From Ascidia mentula (lineage: Eukaryota; Chordata; Ascidiacea; Phlebobranchia; Ascidiidae), in assembly GCA_947561715.1 (NCBI GenBank), contig OX387198.1, positions 8,370,001 to 8,434,000 on the forward strand: a stretch of DNA of 64,000 nt. Direction: 5' to 3'. The first letter of the stretch is position 1. Each line of letters starts with the position of its first letter. The translations under genes and the position numbers were made by a program. Below, one piece after another: positions 12,381 to 21,798 of the stretch. The notes below the pieces were generated by a model that did not search any database, had not been told where the DNA came from, and worked only from the letters and a program-made list of their open reading frames with translations.

Positions 12381-12401
12381 TTCGCGGAGAGAATCCGCGA
12401 A
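12381..12401. repeat. Perfect inverted repeat, 8-bp arms
   Basis: TTCGCGGA at 12381-12388 and its exact reverse complement TCCGCGAA at 12394-12401 flank GAGAA. It lies 56 bp before an orphan copy of the shared small-HSP motif, in an otherwise empty stretch. It could form a hairpin or bind a dimeric factor. It does not fit the 5-bp register of a standard heat shock element. Confidence 0.6.
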
Positions 12402-12456
12402 AAAAAGCTCGGGCAACGTGACCAAAATCCTTTCTCTCTTCGTTGCAATACCGCAA

Positions 12457-12471
12457 TTTGACACGCCGTGT
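12457..12471 (+). promoter_or_regulatory. Shared motif TTTGACACGCCGTGT, copy 2 (orphan)
   Basis: Exact copy of the 15-mer found upstream of small HSP genes 1 and 3. Here it sits about 520 bp beyond the stop codon of the minus-strand small HSP gene 2 and is not in front of any recognisable gene. It may be a distal element of the cluster, a remnant of a lost gene's promoter, or a site with another role. Confidence 0.5.
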
Positions 12472-12988
12472 AACACTTCCCAAACGAACAATTGCTGTGC
12501 TGTTGTGCAACTGTTGCATGTGCCGTCGTGATACCTCATGTACCGAGGATTGTCATTTCGTTCTCAATACTTTTGTGCCTAGTTTTAAGAACATGCAAAA
12601 ATACATGCGCAAATTTCAAAGGAGTTTGCTTATGTTTCGTTTTTTCGTGCTTGATTTTGTTTATAGTGTGGATATAGAGACACCCATTTCGCTGTACGTC
12701 TCCATGACTTTGATGTAATTAATAGTAGCCTCCAAAATCAGTCAAAATTGCTAGAATAATTAAAAATTTTCATTACTTTCGGTATCAATAAGTAGCGTAC
12801 TTATTTTATTTGGTCCAAGCCGATTGTAACCATGCTTATACTACTAATAATCAACAAATTAATCCACTGGATGACTACTGTTGCCAACAAGCAATTTTTA
12901 GACATTTTTACAACGCAAAAATTTACAGCAACAGTTTCCAACAGACGTGAAAGGTCAAGAAAGCCAAAAAAACACTTATTCCTCTTAA

Positions 12989-13510
12989 CTATTTTTCTCC
13001 TTCCTTTTTACCCTGTTCAAAGGCAACTGGTATTTCTGTTTCAGTTTCCACAACATCTTCAACAGGAAGAAGTGGGGCAGTTACTTTGAAATTGCCAGCC
13101 TCGCTTATGCTGGTGCTGACCTTCTTTAAGTCCACGTTTTCGGGCAAAGTCAGTGAAGAGTAAAACTGCTGCGAGGTAAATGTTTCATCTCCGCCCTTTT
13201 CCTTCAACTCCTTTTTGGCCTCGACTACCAACTTGTTGCCCGCCATTTTAACTTTGATATCACCCGGTTCAAACCCTCGCAGGGGCACTTGGCGGACGAA
13301 TAGGGACCCGTGGGATCCATCTTGGGACCAACCGCGGCCATCAAGCTCGTTGTACATACGTGGGAACTCGGGGAAATCAAAGAAACGCGGCAATCTTCGC
13401 ATCATGCTTTCCATCTCAACAACAGGATCCCAAATCCCAACTTCCCGCGATGTCCATCTTGGAAATCTTCGGCAGTTGCGGTACAACGGGGTTAGCAGTC
13501 TGAATGACAT
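12989..13510 (-). CDS. Small heat-shock protein (alpha-crystallin family) 2
   Basis: Intronless 173-aa protein on the minus strand. The alpha-crystallin domain is at about residues 70-148, with RGFEPGDIKVKMAGNKLVVEAK, the LPENVDLKKV block and EAGNFKVTAPL. The usual NG-x-L pair before the last strand is EAGNF here, a mild variant. A C-terminal IPV anchor follows at residues 160-162. The N-terminus has WDPV and a Phe/Pro-rich stretch RFFDFPEFP, as in many metazoan small HSPs. It is a cytosolic holdase by family. The promoter side (above 13510) has a TTTAAA box at 13580-13585, a perfect three-unit heat shock element at 13606-13618 and a variant shared motif at 13660-13674. Minus-strand AATAAA occurs at 12810-12805. 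It is transcribed opposite to its two sister genes. Confidence 0.95.
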   Translation of the reverse strand: MSFRLLTPLYRNCRRFPRWTSREVGIWDPVVEMESMMRRLPRFFDFPEFPRMYNELDGRGWSQDGSHGSLFVRQVPLRGFEPGDIKVKMAGNKLVVEAKKELKEKGGDETFTSQQFYSSLTLPENVDLKKVSTSISEAGNFKVTAPLLPVEDVVETETEIPVAFEQGKKEGEK

Positions 13511-13605
13511 GATTTTTTAAACACAACTCTACAGATGTCAAAGTTCTTCTGCACAGGCCCCGAACTCGACGGAAAACGTTTTAAATCTGAAATGCAAAAG
13601 AACCT

Positions 13606-13618
13606 GAATGTTCCAGAA
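13606..13618 (-). promoter_or_regulatory. Heat shock element (three perfect pentamers)
   Basis: GAAtgTTCcaGAA, a perfect three-unit HSF site, lies 96 bp upstream of the small HSP 2 start codon and about 20 bp upstream of the TTTAAA box at 13580-13585. The spacing is right for a heat-inducible promoter on the minus strand. Confidence 0.75.
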
Positions 13619-13659
13619 TCGTTGCGGCAATTCTATGATGCAACGTTGTGAAAAACAAA

Positions 13660-13674
13660 ACACGGCGTATCAAA
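13660..13674 (-). promoter_or_regulatory. Shared motif, copy 3 (TTTGATACGCCGTGT)
   Basis: Minus-strand copy differing by one base (GATACG for GACACG) from the exact 15-mer. It is 150 bp upstream of small HSP 2 and oriented with it, just beyond the heat shock element. Confidence 0.5.
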
Positions 13675-14187
13675 ATTTTTTAAATTAAGATTTTTTTTAA
13701 GCTAAAGAATTAAATAATGCGTTTTATAACATGACTAATATCAAGACTGGTAAACGGCGATCGCGATAATTGAATTTATTTTTTTCGGTTTTCATTGGTC
13801 AATTGTTAATTAATTAGATATTCACTGTTAACCCTGCTAAGGTTTTTTTGCATACTAGGCTAAACGTCGCTTCAATGAATGCTATATTTACTTATTGGCA
13901 CGTTGACGTAGATAAGCTAGGAGTATGATTACAATTTACTTATTCCTGGCAAAAATAGCAGCAAAATTTTTGAAATATAAGAAATGGCAAAACCACTTGA
14001 CACTGAAGTAGTATTTTGCCTTAAGAAATAAACACAGTTTATTTCTGCAAACTTTCCGATAATTCTTGTGACAGAAAGTAATAAAACGTTCTTGTTTGTA
14101 CCTATCGCAAATTGTTTTCGTTCTGTGTGCGCACGTGGTAGTCACGTGAGTAGACGTGTGGAGATCAGAAATAACACGTTACACCTT

Positions 14188-14202
14188 ACACGGCGTGTCA
14201 AA
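14188..14202 (-). promoter_or_regulatory. Shared motif TTTGACACGCCGTGT, copy 4
   Basis: Exact 15-mer on the minus strand, 324 bp upstream of the start codon of small HSP 3 and opposite in orientation to it. It lies between small HSP genes 2 and 3, which are divergently transcribed, and could serve either gene. Confidence 0.5.
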
Positions 14203-14371
14203 GTTTCAAAACGCCAGGTGTCAAACAAGTGTTTTTGGTTGCAGAAAACGTTTCTTTGGTACAAGATATCAAAAAAATAGGATAGCATTATGTCTTTTAT
14301 TTCGAAAAACAATGTTGTTTTGACTTTTAGTGCAAAATTTTACTATTTACATTCCAGAGACCTCTGTACAG

Positions 14372-14388
14372 TTCGAGAATTTTCGGAA
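14372..14388 (+). promoter_or_regulatory. Heat shock element of small HSP 3
   Basis: TTCgaGAAttTTC at 14372-14384 is a perfect three-unit HSF site; a further GAA follows one base out of register at 14386-14388. CCAAT (14406-14410) and TATATAA (14436-14442) come next, then the start codon at 14527. This is a textbook layout for a heat-inducible promoter. Confidence 0.8.
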
Positions 14389-14435
14389 TCACAATGCGTA
14401 CGTGACCAATCGCTTGTGTTTACCGCACTTGATGC

Positions 14436-14442
14436 TATATAA
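14436..14442 (+). promoter_or_regulatory. TATA box of small HSP 3
   Basis: TATATAA, about 50 bp downstream of the heat shock element and 26 bp after a CCAAT box. It predicts transcription start near 14465-14475 and a 5' UTR of about 55 bases. Confidence 0.65.
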
Positions 14443-14526
14443 TGAGCGCGCTGCCTGTTATTCGCATACTATTTTCTGCGGCAAGTACTGAAGTTTGTAA
14501 GAGAATTTGACAGTTGTAGTGAAGTC

Positions 14527-15099
14527 ATGACAGACCCAAGAGCATTGTCGTGGGAGTATATTAGACACCCTTATTCGCCAGGCTGGCTTGACCCGTTCAT
14601 GGTCATGCCAGGAAGACCGGGAGGACTTCGAAGACGAGGCAACGATTCGTTTACTGACTTGGAAAGGTTTCTCCGACACCTTCCCTTGTTCCTGGACGAA
14701 GACAAGGTTCGTAACGCATTTGGCGACAAGGATGCATCCGGCACATCCATGGCGGTAGAAAAGGCTGCGGAAAGCGACCCCAATACCTTCACGTGCGATT
14801 TCCACGTGCATGGCTTCCAACCGGGCGATATCAAAGTGAAGACGATCGGTAAGAAGGTGGTGATTGATGCAGAGATGGAAGATAACCACGAGGAAGAGGA
14901 TATCCAATCTTACTCGCGGCGTCAGTTCCACAGAAGCATCGTACTTCCAGACAACGTCAACGTCGAGGCTCTGACGTCAAGCCTCACCGACGCGGGCGTT
15001 CTGAAGCTAAAGGCGCCTCTGCTGTCGCTCCCACCGCCCGAGGAGACCAAAGAAGTGCCGATTTCTGTGGAGAAGATGGAGGCAGTTGAGGAATCTTAA
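14527..15099 (+). CDS. Small heat-shock protein (alpha-crystallin family) 3
   Basis: Intronless 190-aa reading frame. The alpha-crystallin domain is at about residues 87-165: TCDFHVHGFQPGDIKVKTIG, then the acidic loop EDNHEEEDIQ, RRQFHRSIVLPDNVNVEAL and DAGVLKLKAPL. A C-terminal V-x-I anchor (VPI, residues 177-179) follows. The N-terminus is rich in Trp, Pro and Arg. It is a cytosolic holdase by family. It has the best-formed heat-shock promoter of the three genes (HSE, CCAAT, TATA within 160 bp of the ATG). AATAAA at 15233-15238 is a likely poly(A) signal. Strong likeness to the two neighbours suggests tandem duplication with one inversion. Confidence 0.95.
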   Translation: MTDPRALSWEYIRHPYSPGWLDPFMVMPGRPGGLRRRGNDSFTDLERFLRHLPLFLDEDKVRNAFGDKDASGTSMAVEKAAESDPNTFTCDFHVHGFQPGDIKVKTIGKKVVIDAEMEDNHEEEDIQSYSRRQFHRSIVLPDNVNVEALTSSLTDAGVLKLKAPLLSLPPPEETKEVPISVEKMEAVEES

Positions 15100-15682
15100 A
15101 AAATTGTAATTGTGGCACATTGTTGTAAATACATATAATTTCTTTGTAGTATTCATATGTTTGTTTGTTCGTTGCTGCATACTGGTGATTATATCCAATA
15201 TTACGCTGGTGAATGCGATATCATGATGTTTCTAATAAAGTGAACGTAGAAAGTTAAAAACAACTTGAGTTGTGGGGAAGGTTAAATCAGTCATAGCTAA
15301 ATGCAAGTTGAAGTTAACTTTTCAGTTGGTAAAATTAATGAAAATATTGACAGTACAACTGCATTTGACAGAAAGACGAACCCGACAAACTATATTTAAA
15401 CTCGATAGTTTGGTGATATTTTCACATTTGTTTGCCACCAATTTTCCTCGACAAAATAATGACAAACTAAAGAAACACACCAGTATTTGAACAAGCAGTG
15501 TTAGCACAAAGTATGTTATTATAGCTTATTGAGAATAATTGGTCTGCAACCAACACAAGGCGCTTGCACAAAAATGATTACGTGATCATTGTCGCGTGTC
15601 GCCGTGCGCGTTAGGCAGGGAAAGTCCCAAAAATTTGCATTTGCATTTTGTTTGTTGCGGACTGTGACGTCAGGCATTTAAT
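15100..15682. other. Intergenic between small HSP 3 and AVEN
   Basis: 3' UTR of small HSP 3 to about 15260, then AT-rich sequence leading to the first exon of AVEN. No further gene was seen. Confidence 0.4.
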
Positions 15683-17537
15683 ATGAGACCTGATCAACAT
15701 AAACAGAAGAAGAGTTCTCAATACAAGAAGAAACATGGAATTCAATCCTCATCAAAATCAGGTACCTTGAAAAGTTAGAGCTTTATCCAAATTTGACATT
15801 TTAGTTTTACAAACACGCTTATTTTTTCCAATAGATAAGTCTCTAGTATTGACGGAATTGTATTCTAAAACTAAAGTTTTACCGATTAAGGTTATGTTGA
15901 TAAATACAGCAATTCGTTTTGCCATATTAGTCAGAAATCCGAAGCCATTTTTTTATATTCGAAACACTCACAAGCTCTTCCGCAAAAAGCATAAAACACG
16001 ATATCGATGTAGAAAATGCGATGGAATTTTGTATATATGCTCATAGTTTGCACCCACTGCAAACAAAAACTAATGCTGTTAGATCAAAACAGTGACCTTG
16101 TCTGCAGCTCACTTTAAAAAACTAATGCTCTTTGTTCAGATGGCCAAAACCAAGCATCTGAGAAAAAGCAACATTCCACTCAGAATACTCCAGTAAGCGT
16201 ATGACATCCATGATACATTTGAGTTGTGCAGAAAAATAAGACTTGATGCTATTGATGTAAAGGCTAATTCACATTTAAAGCAATAACTTTTGCTTGCTTG
16301 TTACATGAAATTATTTTTGAAATTGCAGTATTTTTTTTAAGTAACATTTCCAAAGTGTGTTTGGAACTGTGTTTAGGTCTATCATTATTATTTTCAAACG
16401 TACATTCTGTGAGTAAACAATAATATACAATTTGATGATTAGGAGGCAATTGATCAAGAAGAGCTCCTTAAATCTTACGCCAAAAGGAAGGTGCAGACAA
16501 ACTGGGATAAGTATGAGGAAGATGAGCAGGGGTCAGCAAAAATCGGCGAAGATTACAATGTTCTCATGTCATATGCAAGTAAGTGCACCAATATGTATGT
16601 GGGTTTTTATATTCTATTTTAAATGTATTAAACTAATTGTAATCTCACTTTGGCACTTAAGGTGAGTCCGGGTCTCATCTAAAGCTAAAAGAGGAAAGAG
16701 AATGGGAACTTGGTGATGATGTTGATGATATATTAACCATTGATTGCAACAGCATAGCCATTGCATTGTCACAACTTTCATTCTGCCAACGTTTTGGTTT
16801 TGATCCCAGTGGTTTTGATGTAAGTTTTATTAACTGAAAACAACTACAGTTTTTGCAGAACCTACAAAACCATGTTTTTTTAGCCAAGTCTCTTGCGAAT
16901 TTTGGGTGAAAATCCATCTATACCAAGCGAAGATTTCCAAGGTGAAATGGTGAAAGATGTTTTTGTGGATTCAACTGCCTTTGATTTCAAATTGCCAAAT
17001 ACAAAACAAACTGAAACACATCATAGGAAAATGATGATTGGTCAGGACAATTCTACTGATAAAAATCCTGAACCGCTGAATCAAACAGCATCATTGATAA
17101 ATAACAAGCCACCCTCCACTACTAATCATATTGAGGATAAGCCTGGTGGTGAAGTTTCAAGTGTTACAAATGACCTCAAGTGTGATCTAGATGACCTTGA
17201 ATGTGACCTAGATGATTTACTATCTAACACTGAGATTCCTGGAAAACCCAAAACAAATGGTGAGTTTTACTGAGCCAAGTCTGAAAGGTAATTGATTCAG
17301 TTCCCACAGAAAACGTTGCATCTCCAGTATCAGAAAAAATGGAAATAGGCAAAGTAGTAGAAAATCCTGCAGAAAACACATCCTCAACAACAGATGTAAC
17401 AACTTCTGCAAAAGGTACGTTTACTATATTTGTATCGGTAGTTTGTCTTTGCTATAATTTGTCAACACTTTCTCTCATCAGAAACAAATGAAGCAGAAGA
17501 AGATTTGGAAGACTGGCTTGACACAATCATCTCGTAA
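15683..17537 (+). CDS. AVEN: AVEN, cell death and checkpoint regulator
   Basis: Seven exons with consistent phase: 15683-15761, 16140-16192, 16443-16578, 16662-16819, 16884-17259, 17310-17414, 17482-17537 (320 aa; human AVEN is about 360). The start at 15683 is the only one whose frame joins exon 2 correctly. The N-terminus is basic. Exons 3-4 match the core of AVEN: NWDKYEEDEQ, then DYNVLMSYASESGSHLKLKE and EREWE. Exon 5 has LSQLSFCQRFGF in place of human LQELPLCLRLNV. The last exon ends EEDLEDWLDTIIS, almost the human terminus EEELEDWLDSMIS. AVEN binds Bcl-xL and Apaf-1, damps apoptosis, and activates ATM signalling; it also has RNA-binding roles in vertebrates through an RGG region, which is not evident here. 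A repeated DDLECDLDDLL acidic block lies in exon 5. AATAAA at 18225-18230 is a possible poly(A) site. Confidence 0.9.
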
Positions 17538-18938
17538 TACAACGCTGCGTAATGCACACCCGTAGTCGATTCTAAAACATCACAAGAGGCATTATGGTGT
17601 TGCTGCCCTTGGTCCACAAGAGATAGAAGCATGAACCACTGCAAATTTTACTTCAACCGTTGAGTGGCGCTATACAGCGGCTTGTTTCGGTACTGTCGGA
17701 ATTGATAATTCTCCGCTACCGCGTATGCTGTATCGACTTGTTCCCCTTGCACGTGATGTAGGCGCAAATGCCCTGGGTCGTATCATCTTTCTTTCTCCCA
17801 ACTAAGTAGGCTACAAGTATAACCGTTCCTCCGGCTAACCAGTCCATGAACCACTCAACTGGTTGCCCAGTTCCTGGTTATGTAGAATGTGGAACTACCC
17901 TTCAGAACATGCGATCTTATCACTTCTGTAGTATTAATTTATGAAAATTGCTATTTTGGGGAAGTTATAGGGTTGTAGGTGGGTAAGTCTGCACCAAAAC
18001 ATTAAAAAACCTTTAATGTTCCCTGTTAACCGTGAGACGAACACTTGTTTTTTGGACGTGCAATGCCGTCAAAAATGTTAAACAGATATAGCGCAAATGT
18101 AATATTTAAAAAAGGATTCCCTTTAAATTAAAATTGGAAAATGATGGAAAAAAGGTTTAGAACCACTGATGTAAAAGCTATTTAAGAAACACAATTTGCT
18201 CTTCCGACTTTGCCTATTTCGCGGAATAAATAAAAATCGATTGGAATGTGGCAAATTGAATTGTTGTTTTTTGCAAAGTAGTCACCGTGCGTTTTTGTTT
18301 TGTGGAAACAAATGCTGTGAAAGCATTATCAACAGAGAGAAAAGGCCTCTGTAGTCAGGCCGTTACTTAGTGAAGAAATGTTATTATCATTTTGCTGAGG
18401 GGAGGTTTACATGCGCCCGGCTTATTGGCTCCAAACCATGCATTATGCATAACCTCTGCACGATACGTCAAATTCCATGGCTTCATAAAAACATTTCGAG
18501 AAGTGCTCTTCGCTGGGAAGAACTACTCACTGGGCTGTCGTCTGACGAGTTTTGCGATTAATGTTTTTTGTTATTTTGAGGGGCAGGTCAAGCATTGCTT
18601 GTCGTGACCAAATCCACCTTCTCAATTTTTGGAAAACTTTGTTATAAAAGTTAAAATCATTCGCTGGAGATGGAGTATTTGGTAAGTTTTGTGATTCAAA
18701 AACTGTTTTTAAAGTATTTTAACAATTTAGGGAAGATAATGAAGCAACTAAATTTGTTTAAAAAGCTTTGAATCTTGAAAATACTTTCTCCCATTTTGAT
18801 TTTATTTTGGCTCTCTTCGAAAATTATCAGTCAAATTTCACTCAATATATTCTCTCAAAACAACGTCGTCCTTGTTAGTTTTGCCTATTTCGTACTCGAC
18901 ATTTTGTGCTAAAGGAGTCAAGCCGCTCAGCCCGCAAG
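17538..18938. other. 3' UTR of AVEN and intergenic sequence
   Basis: No coding exon supported. AATAAA at 18225-18230. The phrase TTGCCTATTTCG occurs at about 18210 and again near 18881; its meaning is unknown. Overlapping short frames at 18370-18607 lack any recognisable domain. Confidence 0.35.
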
Positions 18939-19685
18939 ATGGAGCCCTCACGCACCACGCGCTACAAGCGAACCGACCCCAGAGCAAGCAACATAGTGCT
19001 GGGATGTGGAAGGGACGAATGGGAAACGACTAATAAGGTTCAATTAAAGTGACTGAATTCATTTTCCCAAGACTAACCATATAATGTATGCGCAGACCAT
19101 ACAGCGACAAGTATTAAACGGTAGCAACCACCAAGGCAAGGAGGTGACAGGCGACCGGCAAATGGCTTCTTCTCGGCGCCGCGGAATGCTTGAGTCCACT
19201 TTGTCACTGGGAAGCTGCGTAAATGAATGGCATACTGAGTCGAAGGTACGAAAGCAACACCACGTAGTTGAACAAATTTTATTCAGAAGTGATGTTGCTA
19301 TGTAAATCAAATGCTTTTCGCATGGCTCTTTTGTGTATTTGTATTTATAAATGGTCCATTTTACGTGCTTTTTTTTGAACAGCAACATTACAACAAACAC
19401 GACCTGAGAACCTGGGGTCCGCGTTCGAAAATACAACAGGATTCGTACTCGTGGACTGAGGACGATCGACGGCATCTAACCAACCTGCGTGACGCCAGTC
19501 ACTACCAAGTAGCGCCGTCGCTCTCGCATTACGTTAAGCTACCTCCAATCTACGCCAGACCGAATGGATACCACCAAGACACGCCGTTTGAACCGTCTGC
19601 CAACGGCGGCTACAACAGGTTTGGACGAGCAAAGCGGCAAGGAGGAAAACTTCCACCGGTTGTGAGTGATGAGGACGATATTTGA
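18939..19685 (+). CDS. Unrecognised 183-aa protein, three exons
   Basis: Exons 18939-19037, 19096-19245 and 19383-19685, all joined in phase 0, give 183 aa. The first donor (AAG|GTTCAA) is weak. I do not recognise the family. The protein is polar, basic and Tyr/Arg/Asp-rich with no signal peptide or membrane span. Two stretches resemble each other loosely (LGCGRDEWET and LGSCVNEWHTES). The last exon has TWGPRSKIQQDSY and Pro-rich YVKLPPIYARPNGYHQD and ends in an acidic SDEDDI. Such composition is seen in axonemal microtubule-associated proteins, but that is only an impression. AATAAA at 20073-20078 is a likely poly(A) signal, giving a 3' UTR of nearly 400 bases. Confidence 0.6.
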
Positions 19686-21798
19686 TGTGTGTATGAAAGT
19701 TTAATGCGTTGTTGTGCGCCGAGGCCAACTTTTTAACGGAAACTTTAACGACGATGGCAGCAACAGCTGTTGCGGTCGCGCGTTTATTTGTCAACAAGCT
19801 TTCGTTTCGTCGAAAGCGGCCACCGCCCGTTGATTGTGCGAAAGTCAACACGTTGTTCCGATTCGACGAAAAACGGCGGTCGGTAACAAACGACCACCGC
19901 GCCCTTTTCTGTATTTTCCTCTTGCTCAACCGTCATGTATTCTCTTTGCACATATGCCGTCTACGAGCCAAACCACTTTTGCGTACTGTCAGCAACCACG
20001 GTTTATGGAAACTCTTTTACTGGCTTATAGCGAGGTGTAACTTACTGTATGATATATGCTTATATACGAAAAAATAAATTTGCACATACCAAGCCATTTT
20101 GGCATAAACTAGACCAAGTGTCTTTATGTTTGTCGTCTCGTTTAGACTAAAACTGTATCTGATTTGCAATCCACAGGTATGTTTGTTTCAAGGGAGTGTT
20201 GCTTGCGGCCGGGTGCCAAATTGCCTGCGGTTCAATATCATCCCCACCCATAATTAATTTGACGGCATGAATTAATCATACACCGCAACGCATTGCGAAA
20301 TCGGCCGGGCGCCGAAATGCGATGCTGGCATCGCTCATGAATAATTAAATTTAATGTGGTGAAGATCTCAATACATCCAATAGACTAGACAAGGGGGATC
20401 TCGTAATCCAAACCTCTCCTGTTAGTCTGCCTTTACCAAAATGACCGATATTATGTCAAGTTTGTCATACAAACCAACAGCCATATTTGAACTGATAATG
20501 GCATGAGTTTTTGCCGAAACGAAAATAAATAAAACATGTCAATGTTTTCTTCGGTATGGGCCTGTCTGTTTATTGTAAGAACGGATATATATTTTTGGAA
20601 AACCATAGCTATGTTGCCTCTGTGGCAGAACAGCGCATGTTGCTCAAGTAAAGCAACTTGTTTCACATTCTTGTAAATTGTTCATCAGTATTATTACTCG
20701 AGGTATTATCCGGTATTCTATATGCAAATCTGAAAGTTAGTGCAAAGTCATCTCGTTTGAAAGCATTGTATTCCGTCGTGGATAATGTAAATTTACAACG
20801 CTCGCCTATGTACAAACATCAAACGAAAAATGGAGAAAAGCAAAAGCAAAAAGGCATTCTGCGTACCGCGGAACAAAAACCATTAAATATCGCCAGCTTG
20901 TTGGTCCGTGGGGCCAGCTGCCGAACGCATTCCGGGAAATTCTGCGCGCGACAATTTGGGGGTATTATTTTTCTCCGTCGGCATAAGCGTACCTAAAAGT
21001 CTTCTTTGTACAAAAGTCGAACAACGCAAAACGTACCGTATAAGCGGCTACGACACTTGTCGATTGGCAAGACAGAAGAAAATCGGAAAGTCCTATTACG
21101 CGAAAAGAACAAATACAAAAACCCACGCGAAATCAACGAGTAAGACGCTAAGCAAAACACCGTGAGTCGTAGATGTGTTTTAAACCATGTTGTATCAAAT
21201 GTGTGGACGTATGTGTTCAATGTGGTTATATGTGTGAATTAATAGGTTGGAAATAGTGGTCGTTTGGCACCGGAAGAACCACGCACAGGGCGCTTGAACT
21301 TATGAGAACAATGTGTAACGGCGGCATAAGGTTGTGGTACAATATACGCCATCCCATGCATTTTATAGCAACTGAACCACTGCACAAGAAATAAAGAGGG
21401 TGTTTAAAAACTGGAAACGAAACGTTTTGAGGAGAAACCAGCGCTTGAAAATGTTGACGAACTATAGACAACGCGCGTTCAACTAAAAACAAACCAAAAA
21501 CGAAGTGAAAAAACGCTAGTGAAACCATAAAAAAATTATGATTGGAAATCTGGCCAGATTAGTAGTACCAAGGGAAAATAACGGTACCTACAAGGAGACA
21601 AGTAGCTCAGAAAGATTGCACATTGACTGTTACCGATAACCAGCAGTACGTTTGTACTCACTGGGTGCAAGGCAAACATTGAACTCAGTTCCAGTCTACA
21701 TTTTTTCGTGGCACTTCTTGTACGACTGCAGCTTTATGAGCCCAACCAGCCAACAACTATATGGCACCGCGGTGTAGTTAGAAATCACGCACTGTGTG
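19686..21798. other. Intergenic between the 183-aa gene and the ETS gene
   Basis: 3' UTR of the plus-strand gene to about 20090, then sequence that would include the 3' UTR of the minus-strand ETS gene (minus AATAAA as TTTATT near 20567 is one candidate). A CTGATAA...GCCGAAACG element lies at 20492-20521. The 122-codon frame at 19709-20077 falls within the 3' UTR and has no recognisable domain. Confidence 0.35.
20492..20521 (+). repeat. CTGATGA...CGAAAC dispersed element, copy 1
   Basis: CTGATAA, then GGCA-loop-TGCC, then GAAACG. The 36 bases from TTTGAACTGAT on closely match the minus-strand copy at 54083-54113. See also 26737-26770 and 54716-54748. The shape recalls a hammerhead ribozyme core (CUGAUGA, stem II, GAAA) but with one extra base before the stem, and A for G in the core here. 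Confidence 0.45.

Noticed and set aside
12297..12718. Overlapping frames on both strands between small HSP genes
   Set aside because: No alpha-crystallin likeness and no splice support; low-complexity Cys/Phe runs.
19559..19600. GACACGCCGTTTG inside the 183-aa gene
   Set aside because: Coding sequence with an imperfect match to the small-HSP motif; most likely coincidence.
19709..20077. 122-codon plus-strand frame
   Set aside because: Falls in the 3' UTR before AATAAA at 20073-20078; no domain and no splice support.
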